A DNA stretch of 64,000 bases from M3007 sp041392625 (GTDB lineage: Bacteria; Bacteroidota; Bacteroidia; Chitinophagales; Saprospiraceae). The notes below the pieces were generated by a model. It did no database searches, had not been told where the DNA came from, and saw only the letters and a list, made by a program, of their open reading frames with translations. Position numbers and translations under genes: made by a program. The stretch covers positions 62,001 to 126,000 of the forward strand of contig JAWKLR010000007.1 of the NCBI GenBank assembly GCA_041392625.1, read 5' to 3'. Positions 35,535-43,046 of this stretch are shown piece by piece (position 1 is the first letter of the stretch; each line of letters opens with the position of its first letter).

Positions 35535-37213
35535 TCTAAAATGAGCACTTTCCAGACGCTCATTTCAAAATCAGATGCATTTTGTACCTGTAATAAATAC
35601 ATTCCGGCTTGCAACTGGCCAATGGGCCATTCAATGAGTTCGGTGCGCTCGATGGTTGATTGCAATTGAATGCCATTGAGCCCAATTAATGTCAGTCGAA
35701 GTTGTAGGGCCTCCGGGTTTTCCAAACGCAAAACATCTGTGACGGGATTTCCCATCAGGCGAAGTCCATGCTTAGTATCCAAATCGCCTGCCGCTACGGA
35801 GCCATCGTAAATGATGCAAGTGCTGGAAAGCGGATTGAGTTCCAGCGGGTCTCCCGGGGTAAGGTCCCGATTGGTGAAAGCCGGATAATCCGGGTCATAT
35901 CGGTAGGCCCGAAAAACAGCATTGTTGTTGGCCGGGTTTCCCTGGGTGATCATGCCTCCGGCAGCAACCGGGCTGATGTATTCCCAGACCTGGTTGCCGT
36001 CCAGATCCACCTCAATAAAACGACCTGCATTCCCTTCGCATACCAGCGTATTCCCATTTTGTAAGCGCACCGCACCGGAAATATTGGTGGAGTATAAATT
36101 GGTAGGTGGGCTGTCTGTAAACACCCAATATGCTGCATCCGGAGCAAAGGGGGCTCCGGCAGTAATTGTATAGGTTCCATCCGGGCCAAGCGGGGGCTCA
36201 ATAATGTCGACAGAAGAGTAATTACCTCCCGGGCGTCCAAAGCCATTGTTGAAGACCATGATTTTGCCTTCATCCGGAAAGCCTTCCTGAATCCAGTTGG
36301 CGTGGTGCTGTCCAAATAGTTGCCGGTCGTTAGTGGTGCCTCTGCCGTAGGCCCGTGGGTTCCCCCAGCGGTAGAGGAAGTCGCCGCCCATCATGCTGTT
36401 TCCGCCCTCATGGGTTGTAGCCTCCTGCGTAGTGGTGCTGTGATCGAGGATATAGATCTCGTCAAAATTTCGGGAAGAAATAAGGATTTGATCAAGGGAT
36501 TCGTTGTAATCAATGGAGTTGTAGTGAACCCAATCGGTGGTAGCGCCTCCGGGACCACCCCCGCCACTTCCTGCGTTGAAATTAATGTCCATTAATTCCG
36601 GGTGGTCAGCAACGACGCCGTAGTTGTCTTTGCTCGCATCAAACTCCTGGATGAGATGGTCTGCCAGGCGCCATTCCCACACAATGGTGGCTCCGTCGTT
36701 TGGTTCGGGGTGTACTTCAATAATTTTTTCCAGCCACAATCCTGCCGTCGTAACGGTACTTGGGTTTCTCCCGGCCTGAATGGCATCTGCCTGGCTGATT
36801 TTGTCCCAGGCCAGCATCAGTATATTGCCATTGGGTAACAGCCGGATATCGTGGTGCAACTGGTTGGTGGATGTAGAAAGATCAAAGGTCCAGAGGAGGT
36901 CTCCTTCCCAGCTTCGCAATTCTACCCGGCCGCCACGCCCGCCGCCATTAAAGGATCCGGCAATACGTCCTGTACGCAGGAGGTTACCATTTTCCAGCAA
37001 ATAGGCTGATAATCCGGGCGGCGTTGTATTCACCCAGCGATTTATTTCCTTTCCACAATTGTCGATCAGAAACGTAGTGTTTGAATTATTGGGTGCAAAA
37101 AGGGTATATCCGTTGAGGGAACTGGAGTCATTTTGGAAAAGCCCTACTGTTTGCTGTGCATGGAGGAGTTGGGCAATTCCAAGAAACAGCACAAGGAAAT
37201 GGATTTTTTTCAT
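35531..37213 (-). CDS. Secreted arylsulfotransferase-like beta-propeller with T9SS domain
   Basis: 560 residues from the ATG at 37213, which starts a signal peptide (MKKIHFLVLFLGIAQLLHAQ). Repeated propeller-like segments appear: GYTLFAPNNSNTTFLIDNCGKEINRW, HHDIRLLPNGNILMLAWD, DWVHYNSIDYNESLDQILISSRNFDEIYILDH, and HHANWIQEGFPDEGKIMVFNNG. This is the aryl-sulfate sulfotransferase (ASST) pattern, and its two HH sites may correspond to the active-site histidines. The end (LRLMGNPVTDVLRLENP to KVLILD) is a T9SS sorting domain, so it is exported to the surface. It follows murA by 47 bp on the same strand. Confidence 0.83.
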   Translation of the reverse strand: MKKIHFLVLFLGIAQLLHAQQTVGLFQNDSSSLNGYTLFAPNNSNTTFLIDNCGKEINRWVNTTPPGLSAYLLENGNLLRTGRIAGSFNGGGRGGRVELRSWEGDLLWTFDLSTSTNQLHHDIRLLPNGNILMLAWDKISQADAIQAGRNPSTVTTAGLWLEKIIEVHPEPNDGATIVWEWRLADHLIQEFDASKDNYGVVADHPELMDINFNAGSGGGGPGGATTDWVHYNSIDYNESLDQILISSRNFDEIYILDHSTTTQEATTHEGGNSMMGGDFLYRWGNPRAYGRGTTNDRQLFGQHHANWIQEGFPDEGKIMVFNNGFGRPGGNYSSVDIIEPPLGPDGTYTITAGAPFAPDAAYWVFTDSPPTNLYSTNISGAVRLQNGNTLVCEGNAGRFIEVDLDGNQVWEYISPVAAGGMITQGNPANNNAVFRAYRYDPDYPAFTNRDLTPGDPLELNPLSSTCIIYDGSVAAGDLDTKHGLRLMGNPVTDVLRLENPEALQLRLTLIGLNGIQLQSTIERTELIEWPIGQLQAGMYLLQVQNASDFEMSVWKVLILD

Positions 37214-37260
37214 AGCAAAACTGGATTGAACATGCTCGTAACAGGCTGCATGATACAACA

Positions 37261-38571
37261 TTACAGGCGATTGATTTGCGCGCCAATGGCATTTAGGCGT
37301 TTATCAATAAACTGATAGCCCCGGTCAATCTGATGTACATTGTGAATTCGGCTGGTGCCTTTTGCGGAAAGCGCAGCGATGAGAAGCGCCTGTCCGGCAC
37401 GGATATCCGGGGAGGACATTTCAATTCCTCTCAAGGGGTATTTCCGGTCAAGCCCGATCACTGTTGCGCGGTGTGGGTCGCATAGAATAATTTGGGCCCC
37501 CATGTCGATGAGTTTGTCGACAAAAAACAGGCGGCTTTCAAACATTTTTTGGTGAACCAAAACACTTCCCCTGGCCTGTGTTGCTACTACCAGAATGATG
37601 GACATAAGGTCGGGGGTAAATCCCGGCCAGGGTGCGTCATAAATGGTAAGGATGGAGCCATCTATGAAGGTGCTGATTTCATAATGATCCTGCGCGGGGA
37701 TAAACAAATCGTCTCCGCGGGTTTCAATAGTGATTCCCAATTTTCGAAATGTGTCCGGAATAATCCCAAGATGTTCGATGCCGGCATCTTTGATGGTAAT
37801 AGCCGATTGGGTCATTGCCGCCAATCCGATAAAGCTACCGATCTCAATCATATCGGGAAGACAGCGGTGGCTCGTGCCGCCCAGATGTTCTACCCCTTCA
37901 ATGTGGAGGAGGTTGGAGCCGATGCCTTTTATATCCGCACCCATGCGCACAAGGAGGCGGCAAAGTTGCTGGACGTAGGGTTCACAGGCTGCATTGTAAA
38001 TTGTTGTTGTGCCTTTTGCCAGCACAGCAGCCATAATCACATTGGCTGTTCCCGTAACCGAAATCTCATCCATATGGATGTGTGCTCCCTGCAAGCCGGT
38101 TTTGGGCTGCTGCACGTAATACACATCGTTTTCGTCGTCGTATTTGAATTCGGCATTCAGTTTTTGAAAACCATGAAAGTGGGTATCCAGCCTGCGTCGT
38201 CCGATTTTATCACCTCCGGGTTTGGGAAGGACTGCCCTCCCAAAGCGGGAAAGAAGCGGCCCGATCAGCATTACGGAGCCACGCAGGCGCTGCGCATCCT
38301 TCATAAATGCATCGGAGTTCAGGTATTCTATATCTACGGATCCTGCACAGAACCGAAAGGTGTGCTCATTTATCCGCTCTGCTGTTACGCCAAGGCCTTT
38401 GAGCAGTTCAATAAGTTTATTTACATCGAGAATGTCCGGGATGTTGGAAATTTCTACCGGCTCATCGGTAAGCAGAACAGCACTGATAATTTGGAGTGCC
38501 TCATTTTTTGCTCCCTGGGGTTGCAATTCACCGTTTAATGGCCGGCCGCCAATTACTTCAAAAGTATCCAT
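37261..38571 (-). CDS. murA: UDP-N-acetylglucosamine 1-carboxyvinyltransferase, Asp in place of Cys115
   Basis: 436 residues. MurA transfers enolpyruvate from PEP to UDP-GlcNAc, the first committed step of peptidoglycan synthesis. Visible: GGRPLNGELQPQGAKNEAL at the N-terminus, RGSVMLIGPLLSRFGRA near 97, then PKPGGDKIGRRRLDTH. The position equal to E. coli Cys115 is Asp121. Asp at this site keeps activity but prevents fosfomycin alkylation in the enzymes where it was studied (for example Mycobacterium and Chlamydia). PDLMSIILVVATQARG and the C-terminal RGYQFIDKRL also fit. Start is the ATG at 38571. Confidence 0.95.
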   Translation of the reverse strand: MDTFEVIGGRPLNGELQPQGAKNEALQIISAVLLTDEPVEISNIPDILDVNKLIELLKGLGVTAERINEHTFRFCAGSVDIEYLNSDAFMKDAQRLRGSVMLIGPLLSRFGRAVLPKPGGDKIGRRRLDTHFHGFQKLNAEFKYDDENDVYYVQQPKTGLQGAHIHMDEISVTGTANVIMAAVLAKGTTTIYNAACEPYVQQLCRLLVRMGADIKGIGSNLLHIEGVEHLGGTSHRCLPDMIEIGSFIGLAAMTQSAITIKDAGIEHLGIIPDTFRKLGITIETRGDDLFIPAQDHYEISTFIDGSILTIYDAPWPGFTPDLMSIILVVATQARGSVLVHQKMFESRLFFVDKLIDMGAQIILCDPHRATVIGLDRKYPLRGIEMSSPDIRAGQALLIAALSAKGTSRIHNVHQIDRGYQFIDKRLNAIGAQINRL

Positions 38572-38576
38572 TTAGA

Positions 38577-38660
38577 ACAAGTTCTTATAAAGGGGAATAG
38601 AAAAGAAGCCCATTGGAATAGAACGATGTGGTCTTCTAAAAGGCGAAGTTAAGAACTTGT
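38577..38660. repeat. Inverted 11-mer pair upstream of murA
   Basis: ACAAGTTCTTA at 38577-38587 is inverted as TAAGAACTTGT at 38650-38660, leaving 62 nt between. The same 11-mer occurs at 335-345 and 24952-24962. It could be a transcription factor site pair or a decayed tiny element; nothing decides between these. Confidence 0.4.
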
Positions 38661-38826
38661 ATGGGAAATGCGAGAAGAATCCAGGCCATTCATTCCGCTT
38701 GTTTGTATTGAAAAATAAGCGGGGGCGTTGTCTTTCTAAATGTGGATATAGAAAAGAAACTGTTTAGGAATTACCTGAAATTAAAGAGCGTCGAGGGAGC
38801 AAAGAACTCAATGAGTAGCCAAAAAA

Positions 38827-38991
38827 TTAAGGCATGATCTGGGAACTCGGTGTGTTGACCTGTCCCAAAACGTCTGCTACTACACCCAGGCTAATCAGGG
38901 CAGAAGAAAGCAGAAAGACCCAAAAGCGGGGATCCTGAAAAATTCGGATGGCATATGTTGCCAGTGAGGAGATAATCTGATAGGATTTCAT
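38827..38991 (-). CDS. Small ORF, possible 54-residue membrane protein
   Basis: An ATG-started frame of 54 residues beginning MKSYQIISSLATYAIR, with a hydrophobic helix from about residue 22 to 42 (RFWVFLLSSALISLGVV) and a short polar tail. It lies in the 540-base gap between murA and pyrD on the same strand as both. Codon use is plausible and there is no competing gene. No family is recognised; it could be a chance frame. Confidence 0.4.
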   Translation of the reverse strand: MKSYQIISSLATYAIRIFQDPRFWVFLLSSALISLGVVADVLGQVNTPSSQIMP

Positions 38992-39114
38992 GAGTATATA
39001 CGGGAAACCAGGATTAATAAAATAAGTGTCATGGGATTAAAAAAAGGTTTTCTAAATGGATTTTGCTGAGCAAGCAATAACAATCGGTTTGGTTGGATTA
39101 AAAATGCAATCGGA

Positions 39115-40152
39115 TTAAAAAGACTTTTCAATTATTCGTCGAACCAATGTCGGGCCTTCGTAAATTAGTCCGGAATAAAGTTGGACTAAATTGGCCCCGG
39201 CATCTAGTTTTTGTTGGGCGGCTTCCGGAGAATCAATGCCGCCTACTCCCACTACTACCAATTCCGTGCCGATTTTTTCTCTGAGGCGAAAAATAATTTC
39301 AGTTGATCGGGATAAAACTGGGTTTCCACTGAGTCCGCCGGCTCCAATTGATTCAATATCAGTCTGTTTTGTATGGAGGTTTTCTCTACTGATAGTTGTG
39401 TTGGTGGCAATAATTCCGGCCAACTTTGTTTCCTTCACAATTTCAGCAATGTCGTCCAACTGCTCATTTGTGAGATCGGGAGCGATTTTTAGCAAGATTG
39501 GCTTGGGTTGAGGCTTGCTGTTATTGCGTTCCTGAAGGCTTGACAGCAGTTTGGTCAGCGGTTCTTTTTCCTGTAATGCGCGCAGGTTGGGGGTATTGGG
39601 AGAACTTACATTGACTACAAAATAATCCACCAAATCAAACAGGCCGTCAAAGCAAATGAGGTAATCGTTGACTGCTTCCTCGTTGGGGGTTACTTTGTTT
39701 TTACCAATATTCCCTCCGATGATCAATTCCGGATACTTGCCAGATGCCCGGAAAGCCTGCAGGCGTTTTACCATGGCATCCAGGCCCTCATTGTTAAAGC
39801 CCATTCGGTTGATCAGCGCTCTGTCCGCAGGAAGGCGAAATAAACGGGGTTTAGGGTTTCCTCCTTGCGGCAAAGGAGTTACAGTGCCCAACTCCAGAAA
39901 GCCAAATCCAAGACAAGCAAGCCCTTCGATGTGTTCGGCATTTTTATCAAAACCAGCGGCAAGCCCTACCTTGTTTGGAAATTTCAGGCCCATAACTTCT
40001 ACTCCTTTATTCAACTCGGTTGAAACAAACCACTTGCGGAGTAACCAACGTGTGGGTGGGAATGCAGCTGCAATGTCCAGTGTTTTTGTTGTAAGTAAAT
40101 GAGCGCGTTCTGCAGGCAGTAAGAAAAGAAGAGGCTTTAAAAGTTGGTACAT
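39115..40152 (-). CDS. pyrD: Dihydroorotate dehydrogenase (quinone), class 2
   Basis: 345 residues, class 2 length with the N-terminal membrane-associating helix (MYQLLKPLLFLLPAERAH). FMN-barrel marks: GLKFPNKVGLAAGFDKNAEHI, LELGTVTPLPQGGNPKPRLFRLP, NRMGFNNEG, VNVSSPNTPNLRALQ (catalytic Ser), LLKIAPDLTN, and GAGGLSGNPV. It oxidises dihydroorotate with quinone in pyrimidine synthesis. It is monocistronic as far as seen. Confidence 0.96.
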   Translation of the reverse strand: MYQLLKPLLFLLPAERAHLLTTKTLDIAAAFPPTRWLLRKWFVSTELNKGVEVMGLKFPNKVGLAAGFDKNAEHIEGLACLGFGFLELGTVTPLPQGGNPKPRLFRLPADRALINRMGFNNEGLDAMVKRLQAFRASGKYPELIIGGNIGKNKVTPNEEAVNDYLICFDGLFDLVDYFVVNVSSPNTPNLRALQEKEPLTKLLSSLQERNNSKPQPKPILLKIAPDLTNEQLDDIAEIVKETKLAGIIATNTTISRENLHTKQTDIESIGAGGLSGNPVLSRSTEIIFRLREKIGTELVVVGVGGIDSPEAAQQKLDAGANLVQLYSGLIYEGPTLVRRIIEKSF

Positions 40153-40276
40153 AGCAGGTTTACTACGGTTGGTTTTAAAAATTTATGCAGTAAATATTCT
40201 TGCGTCTTGTTCTGATCTGTTCCGCAACCGGCAAGCAGTCGGGGAACAAGGTGGAATCCAGGCTTCAGACACGATA

Positions 40277-40972
40277 TTAGGAAGTAACAATCTGTTCTTT
40301 CAGGCCGTCCAGATCGCGGATTAAAATCCGGCTTCGGTCAAAGGTAAGGAGTTTGAGCGCGCGCAGTTCGTTGAGGGTAGTTGTTACCGTTTGCCGACTA
40401 GTTGCAGTGATGTTGGCCAATTCCTGGTGGGTAATGGGTTTGCGTATCACCCATTCGTAGCCTACACGTTGGCCTTTTTCCTGAGTGAGTTGAACCAGGT
40501 ATTCGACAATCCGGCTGCGGCTATCGCGGAAGACCAGGGATTCGAGCCGTTGTTCCATCTGGAGTTGGCGGGCTCCAAAAATCCGCATAAAGAACAAATT
40601 GAGTTCGGTTCGGTCGCGCATGAGCTCGCGCAGTTCTTCGAGGGTGACTACGCAGGCGGTGGTTGTTTCCATGGCAAAAGCCTGGTCTCTTCTTTTTTTC
40701 TCGCCGAGAATTGCCAGTTCGCCAAACACTTCTCCACGCCCGAGAATGACTTTGGTGATTTCTTTCCCCTCATCGTTCATGGTGGATATTTTCACACGCC
40801 CTTCGGTGATAAAGAAAATGCGATCTGCAAGTTCGTCGGGGACATAAATGATTTCCCCTTTCTTAAATGTTCGGTGGGTATGGGCTGCCATCATGTCTTC
40901 ATCCCCGAGTTTATTGGGACAAAGCAGGTGGGTTACATCAATATTCTCGAGGTGCCAGAATGCCTGTTGCAT
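40277..40972 (-). CDS. Crp/Fnr-family transcription regulator
   Basis: 231 residues. An N-terminal cyclic-nucleotide-binding-like domain (KKGEIIYVPDELADRIFFITEGRVKIS, GRGEVFGELAILGEKKRRDQAFAMETTT) is followed by a dimer helix and a C-terminal winged HTH (ITHQELANITATSRQTVTTTLNELRALKLL). The PPGE-type loop reads VFGELAILGEKKRRDQ, so cAMP binding is plausible but unproven. No Fe-S cysteine cluster is seen. A 21-codon reading frame ends on its ATG (TAATG), suggesting translational coupling to a leader peptide downstream of dnaX. Confidence 0.9.
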   Translation of the reverse strand: MQQAFWHLENIDVTHLLCPNKLGDEDMMAAHTHRTFKKGEIIYVPDELADRIFFITEGRVKISTMNDEGKEITKVILGRGEVFGELAILGEKKRRDQAFAMETTTACVVTLEELRELMRDRTELNLFFMRIFGARQLQMEQRLESLVFRDSRSRIVEYLVQLTQEKGQRVGYEWVIRKPITHQELANITATSRQTVTTTLNELRALKLLTFDRSRILIRDLDGLKEQIVTS

Positions 40973-41037
40973 TATTCATCCAATTTTAAATCCAAGCGCT
41001 TCAACAAATCTGAAACCAGCGGGTTTATTTCCTTCAT
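40972..41037 (-). CDS. 21-residue leader-like ORF coupled to the Crp gene
   Basis: ATG at 41037 reads 21 codons (beginning MKEINPLVSDLLKR, ending LDLKLDE) and stops in a TAATG overlap with the Crp-family start. An AGGAG-like stretch precedes it by about 10 nt, which is rare in this window. It may be a real coupled leader peptide or chance; the short length prevents a coding test. Confidence 0.35.
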   Translation of the reverse strand: MKEINPLVSDLLKRLDLKLDE

Positions 41038-41059
41038 TTTTCAAACTTCTCCTTGGTAG

Positions 41060-42724
41060 TCAAGGGGCGGTTTGCCTCTGCCTGGTTTTGAATTTCAGCG
41101 GCTTTTCTTCATCCAAAGCGACCACCAGTTTGATCTGGTCGTCGTGTAAGGTGTCGCGAAGATAGGGAAGAAGTCGGCTGTTCTCTTCATTCAACAAGCC
41201 CTGGTAGATACTTAGGCCAACAGTAGCAATTAAATTCTTTTCTTCAATTTTGAGGATGGCACTGCTCATCGCGAGTTTCAGCGTGGGGCTTTCGACATTC
41301 TCAGTATATGCATTCCAGGCGGCTTGGGTTGCGTCCAGGGTGAATTTACTCTCCCGGGCTGCTTTTTCGGCTTGCTCTACGGCGACAGCCTCTTCGAAGT
41401 CGGCAAGGCGGAGCGAGATTTTATCGGCTTTTTTCAAGCCCAGTTTTAGTTCGGTTGAAAGCGATGACAACTGCTCCTTATCCAATTCCTGTGCATTGGC
41501 AGAATTACCATTTTTACTGGGTTCCGGGCTTGGAGCAGGGCTGGTTTCCTGTTTGGCCGGGGTGGCTACGTTCAGGTCAGGAGTTTTTTTTTCCGTGCTT
41601 GCAACGGGTGCCTGGAGGCCGCCTTTCACTGCTTGTCCGATGTGGGCCATTTTTATCAATCCCATTTCTACATGCAGGCGTTTGTTGCGGGCCATTTTGT
41701 AGTTGATATCGCAATCATTAGCCAGGCTCAATGCTGTGAGTAAAAAGGATGCCGGAGCAAGGCTTGCCTGTTTGCGGTAGCGTTCGCGGAGTGCATCGCC
41801 AACCTCAAGCAGGTTCAGTGTGGATTCATCCTTACAAACCAGGATGTTGCGCAGGTGTTCCGCCAGGCCAATGAGAAATATATCCGGTTCAAACCCTTTG
41901 CGCAGGATTTGATCAAAAAGCTGCATCACGGCTGCTATGTCTTCAGCAAGGAGCCCTTCCGTGATCTGAAAGTAATAGTCGTAATCGAGGACATTCAGGT
42001 TCTCAATCACATCGTTGTAGAGCAATTTTTTGCCGGAAAAACTCACCATCCGGTCAAAGATTGAGAGGGAGTCCCGCAGGGCTCCATCTGCTTTTTGTGC
42101 TATGATGTGCAGCGCGTCATCTTCGACCTCAATTCCTTCTTTTTCGCAGATGTTTTTTAGATGCAAAACCATATCGCCCACGCTGATTCGGCGGAAGTCG
42201 AATATCTGACAGCGAGACAAAATAGTTGGGATGATCTTGTGTTTTTCGGTAGTAGCCAGGATGAAAATGGCGTAGGGTGGCGGCTCTTCCAGGGTTTTCA
42301 AAAAGGCATTAAACGCCTGGTTGGAGAGCATGTGCACCTCGTCAATGATAAACACTTTATACTGGCCCTGCTGGGGCTGGAAGCGTACCTGTTCAATCAG
42401 TGCCCGGATGTGTTCCACCGAGTTATTGGATGCAGCATCCAATTCAATGATGTTGAATGAGGCATTTTCAGTAAACGACTTGCAGGAAGAACAGGCGTCA
42501 CAGGCTTCGAAGGTATCGGTTCTGTTTTCACAATTTAGCACCTTGGCCAAGATTCGCGCACAAGTGGTTTTACCCACACCTCGTGGTCCGCAAAACAGAA
42601 AGGCATGGGCCAGGTGGTCGGTAGCCAATGCATTCTTGAGGGTTTGGGCTACGTGTTGCTGCCCAACCACATCCTCAAACCGCAGGGGTCTGTATTTTCT
42701 TGCAGATACAATGAATTTGCTCAT
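41060..42724 (-). CDS. dnaX: DNA polymerase III subunit gamma/tau
   Basis: 554 residues from the ATG at 42724. AAA+ core: KYRPLRFEDVVGQQHV, Walker A GPRGVGKTTCARILAK near 48, the zinc-binding cysteine set (CENRTDTFEACDACSSC), Walker B IIDEVHMLS, sensor ATTEKHKIIPTILSRCQIFDF. A Pro/Ala-rich linker (about 375-410) and a tau-like C-terminal domain follow. It is the clamp-loader subunit of the replisome. The start is fixed by a TATCTTTG promoter element 6 nt upstream. No slippery frameshift site was evident. Confidence 0.95.
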   Translation of the reverse strand: MSKFIVSARKYRPLRFEDVVGQQHVAQTLKNALATDHLAHAFLFCGPRGVGKTTCARILAKVLNCENRTDTFEACDACSSCKSFTENASFNIIELDAASNNSVEHIRALIEQVRFQPQQGQYKVFIIDEVHMLSNQAFNAFLKTLEEPPPYAIFILATTEKHKIIPTILSRCQIFDFRRISVGDMVLHLKNICEKEGIEVEDDALHIIAQKADGALRDSLSIFDRMVSFSGKKLLYNDVIENLNVLDYDYYFQITEGLLAEDIAAVMQLFDQILRKGFEPDIFLIGLAEHLRNILVCKDESTLNLLEVGDALRERYRKQASLAPASFLLTALSLANDCDINYKMARNKRLHVEMGLIKMAHIGQAVKGGLQAPVASTEKKTPDLNVATPAKQETSPAPSPEPSKNGNSANAQELDKEQLSSLSTELKLGLKKADKISLRLADFEEAVAVEQAEKAARESKFTLDATQAAWNAYTENVESPTLKLAMSSAILKIEEKNLIATVGLSIYQGLLNEENSRLLPYLRDTLHDDQIKLVVALDEEKPLKFKTRQRQTAP

Positions 42725-42730
42725 TCGGAA

Positions 42731-42738
42731 CAAAGATA
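42731..42738 (-). promoter_or_regulatory. -7 element, 6 nt before dnaX
   Basis: Minus strand TATCTTTG, then TTCCGA, then the ATG at 42724; the transcript should be leaderless or nearly so. Confidence 0.6.
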
Positions 42739-42802
42739 CACAACCCCGATGGAAAAACGGCTTGATGGCTCAATTCGTCTCCAGAATAGAGGGTGTTTTT
42801 TT

Positions 42803-42976
42803 TGTTGATTTGATGATGGGCCCCTTACGGGGCTTGGATGATTTGTTGATGTTTATTCGGCGCTACGCGCCTTGTTTATTCGGGACGCTGCGCTTTCCCT
42901 TGTTTATTTGTTTATTGAAATGGATGATTTGATGATGGTTCTGGGAGAAGGGCAAGGGCAAGCCTTGCCCCTACAA
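42803..42976. repeat. Hairpin mosaic repeat, array 1
   Basis: GC-rich hairpins spaced by AT-rich words. GTTGATTTGATGAT, then GGCCCCTTACGGGGC, TTGGATGATTTGTTGATG, TTTATTC, GGCGCTACGCGCC, TTGTTTATTC, GGGACGCTGCGCTTTCCC, TTGTTTATTTG, then GATGATTTGATGATGG and a last hairpin GGGCAAGGGCAAGCCTTGCCC. Positions 42845-42912 match 48494-48562 in inverted orientation at about 66 of 68 bases. It fills most of the 310-base gap between dnaX and the DUF5916 gene and encodes no supported protein. Confidence 0.75.
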
Positions 42977-43046
42977 AATATGTATTCATTTAAAAATCAA
43001 AAATCACATCGGCAATTGGATATCATGTATTCGGCATTCGGCAATT

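Noticed and set aside
37492..38538. Plus-strand open frame of 348 codons
   Set aside because: Antisense shadow of murA.
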